From Halobacillus salinus (GTDB lineage: Bacteria > Bacillota > Bacilli > Bacillales > Halobacillaceae): a DNA stretch of 64,000 nt. Every line of letters begins with the position of its first letter. The first letter of the stretch is position 1. The stretch lies in assembly GCF_004684905.1 (NCBI RefSeq), contig NZ_SRJC01000008.1, positions 62,001 to 126,000 of the forward strand, given 5' to 3'. The translations under genes were made by a program, and so were the position numbers. Positions 50,972 to 59,331 of the stretch are shown here, piece by piece. The notes below the pieces were generated by a model. That model did no database searches and was not told the origin of the DNA. It was given only the letters and a program-made list of their open reading frames with translations.

Positions 50972-51830
50972 GCGGTTGAAGAGATCCCGAAAAGCATTGG
51001 ACAGCTATTATAGTGATGAAGTGAAACGGAATATACGAAACAAGATTGTAGATGGAATGGAAGAAAAGAAAAAGAAGAACATCTTTCGTCCGATCATGGT
51101 CGGGGCGTCGCTTTGCATTGTGCTCGTCCTCAGTTTTGTCTTGACCCAAGCGGAGTTCAACACGGCATCAGGTGGGTCACACGAGAAGGTTGTCGAGAAT
51201 GAAGTCGTGATGAAGGAGTCTGCTTTTTCCGACAGCGACTATGAACAGTTCGCTGTGACGCTGACCGATTACGAACTGCCAACGGAAGGGCGTTTGACCG
51301 ATGAAGAGGCGAAAGAGAAGTTAGGTATCATGTACCATCCGGATTTTCCGGTAGTGGCTTATGGGAATGGACTAGTGTTTGATGAAGACTCTCATTCCTT
51401 GACAGGGACATATGATTATAAGGATATAAAAGAAATTGTCCCTTATGGAACGCAAGTTTTGGGGCTATTGAGGTCGGAAATCGACTCTAGCAGCCAACAC
51501 AAGTGGACGGTGGAAGGATACAATACGGCATTCCGGATGGAACCGCTCGAAGACTTGTCGAAGCAAAACCGCGAGAGTGTAGTGAACGGAGAAGGCTGGG
51601 CACATCTGCAGCGTGGAATCGAAACTCAGTTAGTAATCTTGGAACCATTTGAAAAGCAGCTTTCTGAGGAAGGGTACGAGGACTTAGCTGCGTGGCTTGA
51701 TGAAACAATCGGCTACTTTGAGCAGGCGCATCAATTTGAGCGGGAAAACTGGGAGAAGGCGTATCAATGGTATGTGCAGGGATCGAATAACATTGACCGG
51801 ATGGAGTTTGAGCTAGGTCAGGCGGATTGA
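50964..51830 (+). CDS. Membrane-anchored anti-sigma factor
   Basis: 288 residues, AAGGAGG upstream within the sigma gene. A ~42-residue cytoplasmic segment (RSRKALDSYYSDEVKRNIRNKIVDGMEEKKKKN) precedes one transmembrane helix (about 43-61) and a large acidic extracellular domain. The extracellular part is not recognised. The genetic coupling and topology support the anti-sigma role. Confidence 0.75.
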   Translation: MDERLKRSRKALDSYYSDEVKRNIRNKIVDGMEEKKKKNIFRPIMVGASLCIVLVLSFVLTQAEFNTASGGSHEKVVENEVVMKESAFSDSDYEQFAVTLTDYELPTEGRLTDEEAKEKLGIMYHPDFPVVAYGNGLVFDEDSHSLTGTYDYKDIKEIVPYGTQVLGLLRSEIDSSSQHKWTVEGYNTAFRMEPLEDLSKQNRESVVNGEGWAHLQRGIETQLVILEPFEKQLSEEGYEDLAAWLDETIGYFEQAHQFERENWEKAYQWYVQGSNNIDRMEFELGQAD

Positions 51831-51834
51831 GGCT

Positions 51835-51926
51835 TCGAGTTGAATTTAAGCTGGATTTGAATTGGGCTTGAGCTGGGTTTAAGTTGGGGACGGTTCTCGT
51901 GTTTGGTGAAACACGAGAACCGTCCC
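51835..51926. repeat. Dispersed palindrome, copy 7, with degenerate tandem on its left
   Basis: The palindrome is at 51887-51926 (GGGACGGTTCTCGTGTTT and its complement around a 4-base spacer). To its left, from the anti-sigma stop, five degenerate 11-12 bp units (GAGTTGAATTTA, AGCTGGATTT, GAATTGGGCTT, GAGCTGGGTTTA, AGTTGGGGACGG) lead into the arm. Confidence 0.88.
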
Positions 51927-51930
51927 ATTC

Positions 51931-52089
51931 CTATTCTTCGATGATCACTTTTCCGTTTCCATCGGTGCGGATGCGGTCTGGTTGATCGCCTTTCAGTTGG
52001 TTGAGAACCTCTCTCTGTTTCTTTTCTATTTTCTGGAGTCGTTCGATTTCTTGCCATTTTTCAGCTTCTGTCATTTTATCTTTGTCCAT
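51931..52089 (-). CDS. Small charged coiled-coil protein, unknown
   Basis: 52 residues from the ATG at 52089, nine bases after AAAGGA. A helical segment (EAEKWQEIERLQKIEKKQREVLNQL) is followed by a polar end DRIRTDGNGKVIIEE. No signal peptide. Not recognised. Its stop lies four bases from the palindrome, as for neighbouring real genes, which supports it. Confidence 0.5.
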   Translation of the reverse strand: MDKDKMTEAEKWQEIERLQKIEKKQREVLNQLKGDQPDRIRTDGNGKVIIEE

Positions 52090-52194
52090 ATGAGCACATC
52101 CTTTACTGGTTATCATTTCCAAGATGGTGGTGAATCTAGTATTATACATAATATACCATACGTTTTAGTTCGAAATATTAGGGAGGGGGCACGG

Positions 52195-52620
52195 ATGGTT
52201 TATCGTTCTAAAGTCGACCGATTGTTTGTCTTGCTCATGGTGTTGATCGTTTCGGTGATCGGGTTGGCGTCCTTTTTTCCTTTGTTTCTGGGAGAGGAGT
52301 TGGAACGACAAGTCTTGTTGATCAGTGTGCTGTTTGTGGCGATGGCGAGCTTTGTATTGTGGTGCGGATTTTCTGTTGCCTATGAATTGAAATCGGATTG
52401 TTTGTGTGTGAAAGGCGGTCCGTTCCGAACGCAAATTCCGTTCGGTCGGATTACGAAAGTAACGGACACGAGGGACATCCTAACGGGCTATAGGCTGTTG
52501 TCGTCTAGAGATGCGATCGAAATCCATTACAATGATGGGTTGTTCGGAAGTGTGAAGATCTCGCCAAAAGATAAAGAAGCGTTTCTGGCAGAATTGAGGA
52601 AGCGCAATCCGAAGCTTTAG
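52195..52620 (+). CDS. PH-domain (bPH/YyaB-like) membrane protein
   Basis: 141 residues from the ATG at 52195 with GGGAGGGGG upstream; the frame extends much further back but overlaps the opposite small gene. Two N-terminal helices (about 10-30, 40-62) are followed by a bacterial PH domain (KGGPFRTQIPFGRITKVTDT ... DAIEIHYNDGLFGSVKISPKDKEAFL), the ISPKDKEAF end being characteristic of the YyaB-like group. Proteins of this type include bacteriocin immunity proteins; the role here is unknown. Confidence 0.72.
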   Translation: MVYRSKVDRLFVLLMVLIVSVIGLASFFPLFLGEELERQVLLISVLFVAMASFVLWCGFSVAYELKSDCLCVKGGPFRTQIPFGRITKVTDTRDILTGYRLLSSRDAIEIHYNDGLFGSVKISPKDKEAFLAELRKRNPKL

Positions 52621-52633
52621 CTGGATTTAAGTT

Positions 52634-52674
52634 GGGGACGGTTCTCGTGTTTAACAAACACGAGAACCGTCCCC
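52634..52674. repeat. Dispersed palindrome, copy 8
   Basis: GGGGACGGTTCTCGTGTTT at 52634-52652 and its complement at 52656-52674 around ACA-type spacer bases. It starts 13 bases after the PH gene stop. The right flank AAATCAAAAAAGCGCC / AAATCAAAAGCAC is a degenerate tandem to about 52703. Confidence 0.9.
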
Positions 52675-52850
52675 AAATCAAAAAAGCGCCAAATCAAAAG
52701 CACTGATTCAAAACCCCTAGCCGTAATCCCCTTACCAGCCCCTCCAAAAAGACCAACCAAAAATGGATTTTTTTCCTTATTTCCTGTAGGAATAGACCAG
52801 TCATCATTGTATAATGGAAAAGGTTTGTAAAAAACAAAACTTGGATAATA

Positions 52851-52877
52851 TGAAACTTTTCTTCCAGTCTGTTACGT
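52851..52877 (+). promoter_or_regulatory. Possible ECF promoter of the DUF6583-like/ABC operon
   Basis: TGAAAC at 52851-52856 and CGTA starting at 52875. The 18-base spacer is longer than the usual 16-17, so this is weak. A sigma-A-like TATAAT at 52810-52815 is an alternative without a clear -35. Confidence 0.28.
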
Positions 52878-52917
52878 ATAGGTAGGGAGAACAGTTTATT
52901 TAGAAAGGGAGAGATCT

Positions 52918-54537
52918 ATGAGTGAGCAACCGAAGAAAAAGGGGATGAACAAGTGGTTGCTGATCGCCTTGATCGTAGTAGGCGTCGCAGCAATCGGAGG
53001 TACAGGATATGCTGTACTGAAGGAAACGAACCCGATGGTCATGTACTTAGATGCTCTGAAGAATACGGTCGATGAACAGACCGAGCGTATGTCTGATTAC
53101 ACAGAACCTCAGACAGAGCTAAGAGAGCGTCAGTTGGAGGAAGCGTATAAATCAGAAGGCAAGCTGACGATGGATATGAATATCCAAGGAGATCAGATTC
53201 AGCAGATGGTGCCGCAAGTGGCCTTGGTTCAAGGGCTGTTGTCTCAAGTTCAGGTGGACTTGGACAGTAAGTACAATCCGGAATCCAAAGAGCTTTACGG
53301 CGCGATGGACCTCAACATGCAAGGCAACAGCATTGCGAACGGAAGTTTTTATCAAAATGAAGAGACGTTCGCTGCACAGGCTCCATTCGTCTACGACAAG
53401 TATTTCGCGCTTGGCAACGATCAATTGGGTGCTGTGATGGAGAAATTCGGAGAGTCTTCCGAAGGATTAGAGGAAATGCCGAACTTCGTAGAGTATGCGC
53501 AGTCTCAAATGTCGCAGGAAGAAGCGGAAGAAATGCTGAAGGACTATGCGGTCGCAATGGGCAAAGAGCTGAACCAAGATCAGTTCTCTCTATCAGACGG
53601 CGAGTATGATGGCGAGTCGTACGATAAAGTGACGATCGAAGTCAGCGAAGAAGAAGCGAAGCAGATGCTCGTGACCCTTCTTGAAAAAATCAAAGACGAT
53701 GAGCGCATCCAAGATATGCTTGAGCAGCAGTCTGCGATGCAAGGCAATGTAGAAGGCGTTGCTGGTGTCGAAGATCTGCAGGCGGACTTGGATAAAGCGA
53801 TCGAGAATATCGATGAAGTCAAAATCCCTGGTGGTATCACTGGCGAAGCGTACATCAAAGACGATATCGTCGCTCACCAGACGTGGAACATGAACCTTAC
53901 TGGAGAAGACGAAGAAGTCATTGCGGTCGAAATGGCCAATGACTACACAACAGAAAGTGACAGCAAGTACACGTCTGCTTTCCAAGTGAACGTATCTCCT
54001 GAAAGCAAGGAAGAAAGCATCACGGTTAAATATGAAGAAAAAGGGGAAGAGAAAGACGACTCCCTTAACGTAGATTACACGATTGGCGTGACATCTGACC
54101 TTGAACAGGACAATTTCACGGCGAACTTGCTTCTGAATTCTGTTTATAAAGAAGGTAGCATGGACACGGACTTCGAGTTGCAGCTGGAAGGGGAAGCATT
54201 CCAACAGCAAGCGATGCCTTCCGTATCCGGATTCGTGAACACGACTTCTGAGCAAGATGGCGACGACCAAGTCATCCAGACGACGAATGTCGGTCTTAGC
54301 TTGAGCATGGATGATCCGAACATGGGTACCATGGCTGCAGATCTCGAGTTCAACTTCGAGAACGCGTTGACGTTCACGGACGACCTGGAATTCCCTGCTT
54401 TAGCGGAAGACAACACCGTCCAACTGATGGACGTAACAGATGAAGAAATGGCACAGATCGGCTCGGAAGTACAAATGAACTTCCAGCAGCACATCAGCTC
54501 TATGATGGGCGGCCTCGGTGGTCTTGGCGGTTTCTAA
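52918..54537 (+). CDS. Membrane-anchored extracellular protein (DUF6583-like)
   Basis: 539 residues, AAAGGGAGAG upstream. A lysine-rich start and one transmembrane helix (about 12-33) anchor a large, very acidic extracellular region. It contains repeated beta-type segments (KLTMDMNIQGDQIQ, DLDSKYNPESKELYGAMDLN, SKYTSAFQVNVSPESKEE, DTDFELQLEGEAF), reminiscent of lipid-binding beta-half-barrels. The C-terminus is glycine-rich (MMGGLGGLGGF). I place it tentatively in DUF6583. It heads an operon with two permeases and an ATPase, so it may be the extracytoplasmic partner of that exporter. Confidence 0.65.
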   Translation: MSEQPKKKGMNKWLLIALIVVGVAAIGGTGYAVLKETNPMVMYLDALKNTVDEQTERMSDYTEPQTELRERQLEEAYKSEGKLTMDMNIQGDQIQQMVPQVALVQGLLSQVQVDLDSKYNPESKELYGAMDLNMQGNSIANGSFYQNEETFAAQAPFVYDKYFALGNDQLGAVMEKFGESSEGLEEMPNFVEYAQSQMSQEEAEEMLKDYAVAMGKELNQDQFSLSDGEYDGESYDKVTIEVSEEEAKQMLVTLLEKIKDDERIQDMLEQQSAMQGNVEGVAGVEDLQADLDKAIENIDEVKIPGGITGEAYIKDDIVAHQTWNMNLTGEDEEVIAVEMANDYTTESDSKYTSAFQVNVSPESKEESITVKYEEKGEEKDDSLNVDYTIGVTSDLEQDNFTANLLLNSVYKEGSMDTDFELQLEGEAFQQQAMPSVSGFVNTTSEQDGDDQVIQTTNVGLSLSMDDPNMGTMAADLEFNFENALTFTDDLEFPALAEDNTVQLMDVTDEEMAQIGSEVQMNFQQHISSMMGGLGGLGGF

Positions 54538-54576
54538 ATCAATGAATAACATAAGGCAAGATAGGAGGCGGGTCGT

Positions 54577-55788
54577 ATGAATGGGTTCTCATTATGGCGT
54601 TACGAAATGAGGGCAGCTGTTAAACGGCCTGCCCCTCTTTTTTTATCCATAGGTATACCACTTATTATCATCGGACTTGTCGTCTTGGTACTGCAAAGTG
54701 TTGTAGAAGAAGGAGCCGAACCCGTCCGGGCAGCGGTCGTCGACGAAGATGATACGTTCCAAACGAATGCGCTCATCAATCAGCTTTCCGAAGAGGAGAG
54801 GCTGAGCCAGGCGCTCGACCTCATCCCGCTAGAAGCTGAAGAAGCGGAACAAGCTTTTGAAAAAGGGGAACTCGCTGGCGTCATGACGATTCCGGAAGGC
54901 TTCACGGCAAGCCTCATGATCGGGGAAAATGATCCGATTTCTGTGATGACGAATGAAGACGATTCGCTCGATGCAACGATGCTCAAGGTGCTGTTGGAAA
55001 GCGGCGCGAACTACATCTCCGCATCCCAGAGTGCGGTCAACACCGTCTACGATTTACATATCCGCAATTTGTCGGAGGATGAACGGAACAGCCGGCTCCA
55101 GGAAGCAATCATCACCTATACCCTCTTCGCACTCGACCGCGGCGATCTATTTTCTGAAGAAACCGTAACGACGGGTGCAAACATCGGCTGGGAGAAACAT
55201 GCGTACCTTGCCGTGCTGATGACGTTCCTCTTTTTGTTCCTTGCAATCTACCAGATGCTTGATGGGAAAAAGGAATCCGGATCGCTGCTCGAACGATGGA
55301 GGATGGTCGATGTCACCTTCGTGCATTGGGTGGGGATCAAACAGGTGAAATGGTGGCTGGTCACGTTCGGCGTGCTCGAATTGATGGTTCTGGCATTGTC
55401 TCAGACCGAAGTCTTGACGTTATCCATCACGCTTCACCTCGGAGTTGTCCTGATCGCTTTATGGGCTACTTCCTTGGCAAGTTTCCTCTACGCACTTAAC
55501 ACACCAGCCGGTCTCCGGTTCCTCGTATTCCTCATTATCTCGGTCATCGGCCTCCTCAGCGCCGGTGCCTGGGTGCCAAGCCTTTATTTGCCGGAATGGC
55601 TGTCGGTCGCCTGGAATCCGTATGGCTTAACGTATGACGTGTTCCGTTCGGCGCTGCTCGAGCGGGAAGAGCGTGGCCATTTGCTCGGACTCGCGTTGTG
55701 GGGCATCGGGCTGAACGGTTTGGCGTTATCGATCGCTTTATGGAAGGAGAAACGGGATGCTTACGTATCTATCTTTACATCTGAATAA
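54577..55788 (+). CDS. ABC-2 type permease (ABC2_membrane_3/YhgE-like), subunit 1
   Basis: 403 residues, AGGAGGCGG upstream. One helix at about 22-44, then a ~150-residue extracellular domain starting with VRAAVVDEDDTFQTNALIN, and five helices from residue 210 on. The VVDEDD-type start of the loop is characteristic of ABC-2 exporters such as those for lipids, drugs and Na+. The 3' end overlaps the next permease by 32 bases. Confidence 0.8.
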   Translation: MNGFSLWRYEMRAAVKRPAPLFLSIGIPLIIIGLVVLVLQSVVEEGAEPVRAAVVDEDDTFQTNALINQLSEEERLSQALDLIPLEAEEAEQAFEKGELAGVMTIPEGFTASLMIGENDPISVMTNEDDSLDATMLKVLLESGANYISASQSAVNTVYDLHIRNLSEDERNSRLQEAIITYTLFALDRGDLFSEETVTTGANIGWEKHAYLAVLMTFLFLFLAIYQMLDGKKESGSLLERWRMVDVTFVHWVGIKQVKWWLVTFGVLELMVLALSQTEVLTLSITLHLGVVLIALWATSLASFLYALNTPAGLRFLVFLIISVIGLLSAGAWVPSLYLPEWLSVAWNPYGLTYDVFRSALLEREERGHLLGLALWGIGLNGLALSIALWKEKRDAYVSIFTSE

Positions 55789-56776
55789 ATGGAAGAAGCG
55801 CCCGTTCCTTTCCTTGCTGTTGTTCTGTTTCCCACTGCTTGCGACGCTTTTGTTGTATCCGGTTTTTGAGAATACAGCAGAAGAGACAGCGGTACCGATC
55901 GCGATTGTCGATGAGGATAATAGCGACTATTCGGAAACGATTCTTGAGCGGACGCGAGGTGCCGAGCGGCTTCGTTTTACAGAGATGGAAGCAGGGGAAG
56001 CGGAGGACGCTGTGCGAAAAGGGACGATGGAAGCGGCGTTCATCCTGGAGGACGGACTGCAAGAGGCGCTGAACGACGGGGACGTACGGGACGTCGTTAC
56101 ATGGGTCCGCAGTGATGAAGCCCTGTTCGATGTGTATGCAAAAGAAGCGATTGGCGCAGAAGTGATGCGGCTTGCGCTGAACGCCAAAGCGGCGAATGCG
56201 ATCGACGAAGATTTTGACGAAGCGTTCGCGTATTCCGATTCGTTCTGGGAGCCGGCACCGCTCTTCCAGATGGATTTCACGGAGCGTTCGCCTGACAATC
56301 CAGACGTGGAAGTGCCGAAGCTCGCTGCGTGGCACGTGATGGCGATCCAGTTGTTCTTTTTGTACGGATGGGTGTTGGGGATCTTCTTTCTAAGGGAATT
56401 GATCGCGGATGAAAAAGAGGGGCGACTGCAGCGGATCAGGTTGATTCAACAGACGACGGTGCGCTACTTCGCCAGTCATTTCGTCTTGTTCTGTCTGGTC
56501 GGAGCGGGGAGCTTCCTGCTCGGGTTAGGCGCGTTGTTTTACTTGGCGGACATCACGCAAGTGCTCGTGCAGGCATGGCTGGTCCGCAGCCTGATCGTTT
56601 TTGCCATCACATTACTGGTGACGTGGTGTCTGTTCATGGGAACAGGACGGAAGCGGTGGATGGTGCCGGTATTGGTGTTGCTCGCACTCGCCTCGTTCCT
56701 GCTTACGGTGACAAGCACTGGCATCACGGGAATCTGGCCGCATAGCTGGCTCGTTGGGAGAGGGGGATTAGGATGA
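55757..56776 (+). CDS. ABC-2 type permease, subunit 2
   Basis: 339 residues, GGAG seven bases upstream. Same plan as the preceding permease: helix at about 17-37, extracellular loop starting IAIVDEDNSDYSETIL, then five helices. The shared VDEDN/VDEDD entry suggests the two arose by duplication and pair as a heterodimer. It overlaps the ATPase start by four bases. Confidence 0.8.
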   Translation: MLTYLSLHLNKWKKRPFLSLLLFCFPLLATLLLYPVFENTAEETAVPIAIVDEDNSDYSETILERTRGAERLRFTEMEAGEAEDAVRKGTMEAAFILEDGLQEALNDGDVRDVVTWVRSDEALFDVYAKEAIGAEVMRLALNAKAANAIDEDFDEAFAYSDSFWEPAPLFQMDFTERSPDNPDVEVPKLAAWHVMAIQLFFLYGWVLGIFFLRELIADEKEGRLQRIRLIQQTTVRYFASHFVLFCLVGAGSFLLGLGALFYLADITQVLVQAWLVRSLIVFAITLLVTWCLFMGTGRKRWMVPVLVLLALASFLLTVTSTGITGIWPHSWLVGRGGLG

Positions 56777-57498
56777 TCCATTTAGACAACGTATCGAAAA
56801 CGTACCGAAGTAAAGAAGTGCTCGAACCGTTCACGCTCACGATTCGCGAAGGTAGTTCGGTCGGCATCATCGGTCCGAACGGGGCCGGCAAGTCGACGTT
56901 TCTGAAGTTGGTCGCTTCTCTCGACAAGCCGACGAGCGGGAAGCTTTCGTTTGACGGAAAGCCTTATGGGAAAGTCGTCCGTCGCCTCCGGACCGAGATC
57001 GGCTACGTGCCCCAGGATATTGCGCTGTACGAAGAGCTGACTGTCAAAGAGCAGATTGCGTTTTGGAGGAAATTAGAGAAGAAGAAAGTCGATGAAGACT
57101 TTTTGCAAAAAATGATCCGGATGCTCCGGCTCGATGAAGTGTACAGTCAGCGTGTCGATCAGCTGTCGGGTGGCTGGAGGCGCAAGGTGAACTTGTGTGT
57201 CGGCTTGATGCGCAATCCGCGCATCTGCCTGTTGGATGAACCGACGGCAGGCGTCGATCTTGCCGCGAAAGAGGACATCCTCGCCTGGTTGAAGCAGCTC
57301 CATCAGGAAGGACGGACGCTCCTTTACATCAGCCATGACTGGTACGAACTGAAGAAGCTGAGCGATGAATTCCTCTTGTTCGCTGAGAGAAAGCCTATTT
57401 TTCAAGGGTCACAAAGGGAATGGTCCGAAAAGAGAAGTACGTTGATCGATCGATACGGGGCCGATCAAGATTTGAGGCGTATACTTGAATTTTCATGA
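56773..57498 (+). CDS. ABC transporter ATP-binding protein of the exporter operon
   Basis: 241 residues. Walker A GPNGAGKSTF, Q-loop YVPQDIA, signature LSGGWRRKV, Walker B ICLLDEPTAGVD and H-loop ISHDWYE are present; the Gln after GG in the signature is Trp. It is compact, with no long C-terminal tail. Fourth gene of the operon after the anchored protein and two permeases. Confidence 0.87.
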   Translation: MIHLDNVSKTYRSKEVLEPFTLTIREGSSVGIIGPNGAGKSTFLKLVASLDKPTSGKLSFDGKPYGKVVRRLRTEIGYVPQDIALYEELTVKEQIAFWRKLEKKKVDEDFLQKMIRMLRLDEVYSQRVDQLSGGWRRKVNLCVGLMRNPRICLLDEPTAGVDLAAKEDILAWLKQLHQEGRTLLYISHDWYELKKLSDEFLLFAERKPIFQGSQREWSEKRSTLIDRYGADQDLRRILEFS

Positions 57499-57602
57499 AT
57501 AGATTAGAATTCTAGCTACAAATAGAGCACCCTCTCCTATCTACCAACATATATATGAATATATGCTTTTTTAATAGAGAGCATAGGGAGAGGAGGGAGA
57601 GT

Positions 57603-57797
57603 GTGTTCCAGAAAGTACTGGCCTTTGTCAGAGAAAAGCCGAGGGTTATTTTTCTCGTATCCGCCTTAGTGGTGCAAGGCCTTGAGCAGTTGGGGGTTCA
57701 AGTGGACAGCGCTATGCTTGAAAACGCGTTGGATCTTGTAACGCTGATTGCGCTAGGACATGTCATGAAGAAATCCGATACGGACAAAATCGTGTAA
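57603..57797 (+). CDS. Small protein with one membrane segment
   Basis: 64 residues from a GTG at 57603 behind GAGGAGGGAGA; the frame extends to 57555 without a site. A basic amphipathic start (FQKVLAFVREKPR) precedes a hydrophobic segment (VIFLVSALVVQGLEQLGV) and a second weaker one, with a charged end KKSDTDKIV. Its size and plan resemble small phage-holin-like proteins, but no family is recognised. Confidence 0.5.
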   Translation: MFQKVLAFVREKPRVIFLVSALVVQGLEQLGVQVDSAMLENALDLVTLIALGHVMKKSDTDKIV

Positions 57798-57839
57798 CAT
57801 CCCCTCTACTATATCACCATTCTCTCAGGAAATTCCTCT

Positions 57840-57873
57840 ATACCGGCAACATGGTGTTGGCGGTATTTTTTTA
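57840..57873 (+). terminator. Terminator after the 64-residue gene
   Basis: TACCGGCAAC pairs with GTTGGCGGTA (one mismatch) across ATGGT, followed by seven T residues. Confidence 0.7.
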
Positions 57874-57949
57874 TAGAACGATTGTTAATAGGAAGGGAAA
57901 ACCTCAAAGACTATTGGGATACCATAAACCGGAAAGGAAGCGTGGTGGA

Positions 57950-58282
57950 ATGTTCAGAAGCGAAAATAGAAACTACATATTTTTCAGTGCGGCCGCGGTC
58001 CTTCTATCGTTAATCGGAATCGTGTGGTTCTTCGTTCTTTTCATCGGTGATGCAGAACTGGAAAAGGCAGCTCAAGCTGAAATCGCAGAGAGAACCGGGT
58101 CAGAGCAATTTACAATCGAGTTCATAGAAGAAAAGGAATATGGGAAAAAGCATAAGCGAAACCACGTTACGATCGGCTACACGGTGGATGGGGATGCTGC
58201 GGATTATATGGGGTGGTATTACTGGGAAGACGGAGAGCTGGTTCATGATTTTACGAATGAGTTTGAGGAAGGGAGCGAGTAG
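57950..58282 (+). CDS. Single-helix membrane protein, unknown
   Basis: 110 residues from the ATG at 57950, with GGTGG and AAAGGA upstream; the frame extends to 57851 across a terminator. One helix at about 10-32 is followed by an extracellular domain (AQAEIAERTGSEQFTIEFIEEKE ... YTVDGDAADYMGWYYWEDG) that is acidic and aromatic-rich. Not recognised. Confidence 0.6.
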   Translation: MFRSENRNYIFFSAAAVLLSLIGIVWFFVLFIGDAELEKAAQAEIAERTGSEQFTIEFIEEKEYGKKHKRNHVTIGYTVDGDAADYMGWYYWEDGELVHDFTNEFEEGSE

Positions 58283-58370
58283 GTTCTTGGAGTGATTGAG
58301 AATTCTTAAAGGTAGACTCGTATAATCGAACGCTTCTCACGTATAGTGTTATAAAAAGGGTGTGAAAGTA

Positions 58371-59276
58371 TTGGCTTTCATGTTTGATAGAACTCATTTT
58401 GTGGATGAGAGAACCCTAAGTGTGAGCGTAAAGAATAAAGGGCTCAATTATGGGTTGGGTTGTATAGATGGAATCCGTGCTTTCTGGAACGAGGACAAAA
58501 ACCAGTTGTATATATTCAGGTTAGAAGACCACTTTGAAAGATTCCATCGGTCCGGGAAAGCATTGTCTATTCAAATCCCCTATTCTGTAGATCAATTATC
58601 TTACATTACCAAACAATTGCTTCTGATGAACCGGACTACTCAAGATGTTTATATACGTCCCATTTGTTTCAAAGGTGGTAATACTTTACGGCCTGAATTA
58701 CAAGACCCCTACAATCACCTCGCTATCTACGCGGATTATATAGATTATGAACCGAAACCCTCTTTAAAGGTAGGTATTTCCTCTTGGACAAGAATGGGAA
58801 GTAATATGATCCCTCCTCAAGCTAAATCTACTGCAGGTTACATGAACTCAGGGTTGGCTATCCAGGAGGCGGCTTTAAACGGTTATGATGAAGCTGTCTT
58901 TTTGACAGAGGAGGGTCATGTCAGTGAAGGCGCTGCTGAGAATATATTTATAGTTCGGGGTGGGGAGGTTTTTACCCCTCCGATAGCTGATGATATTCTT
59001 CCGGGAATAACTCGTGATACGGTTGCTGAAATCTTAATGGAAGAGTTAAGGATACCAATATCGGAAAAAAGCATTGCAAGGGTTGAGTTATATGAGGCAG
59101 ACGAAATATTCTTGACCGGGACTGCTATTGGAATTAAACCAATTATAGAAGTGGATCGAAGGCGGATAGGGAAAGGGGAACCTGGGGAAGTCACATTGGA
59201 AATTCAGAGGCTTTACAACAAGATCGTCCGTGGCCAAATGCCACCGTATTTATTCTACTGTACCCCTCTGTATTAA
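58371..59276 (+). CDS. PLP fold-type IV aminotransferase (branched-chain aminotransferase/ADC lyase family)
   Basis: About 301 residues from a TTG at 58371, which best fits the AAGGG tract; a GTG at 58362 is in frame but too close. Family hallmarks: GLNYGLGCIDGIRAF near the start, the PLP lysine in PPQAKSTAGY (about Lys152), EGAAENIF and the LPGITRDT stretch. It resembles IlvE more than D-amino-acid transaminase or PabC, but the substrate arginines cannot be judged by eye. Slightly AT-rich compared with its neighbours. Monocistronic. Confidence 0.85.
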   Translation: MAFMFDRTHFVDERTLSVSVKNKGLNYGLGCIDGIRAFWNEDKNQLYIFRLEDHFERFHRSGKALSIQIPYSVDQLSYITKQLLLMNRTTQDVYIRPICFKGGNTLRPELQDPYNHLAIYADYIDYEPKPSLKVGISSWTRMGSNMIPPQAKSTAGYMNSGLAIQEAALNGYDEAVFLTEEGHVSEGAAENIFIVRGGEVFTPPIADDILPGITRDTVAEILMEELRIPISEKSIARVELYEADEIFLTGTAIGIKPIIEVDRRRIGKGEPGEVTLEIQRLYNKIVRGQMPPYLFYCTPLY

Positions 59277-59282
59277 TGATAA

Positions 59283-59317
59283 TAGCCTGAATCCTGTATT
59301 GGATTCAGGCTTTTTTA
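59283..59317 (+). terminator. Terminator after the aminotransferase
   Basis: AGCCTGAATCC pairs with GGATTCAGGCT, followed by six T residues. Confidence 0.9.
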
Positions 59318-59331
59318 GGTGGAAGTATTAC

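Noticed and set aside
51982-52194. Upstream extension of the PH-domain gene
   Set aside because: It overlaps the opposite small gene, while the ATG at 52195 has a strong site.
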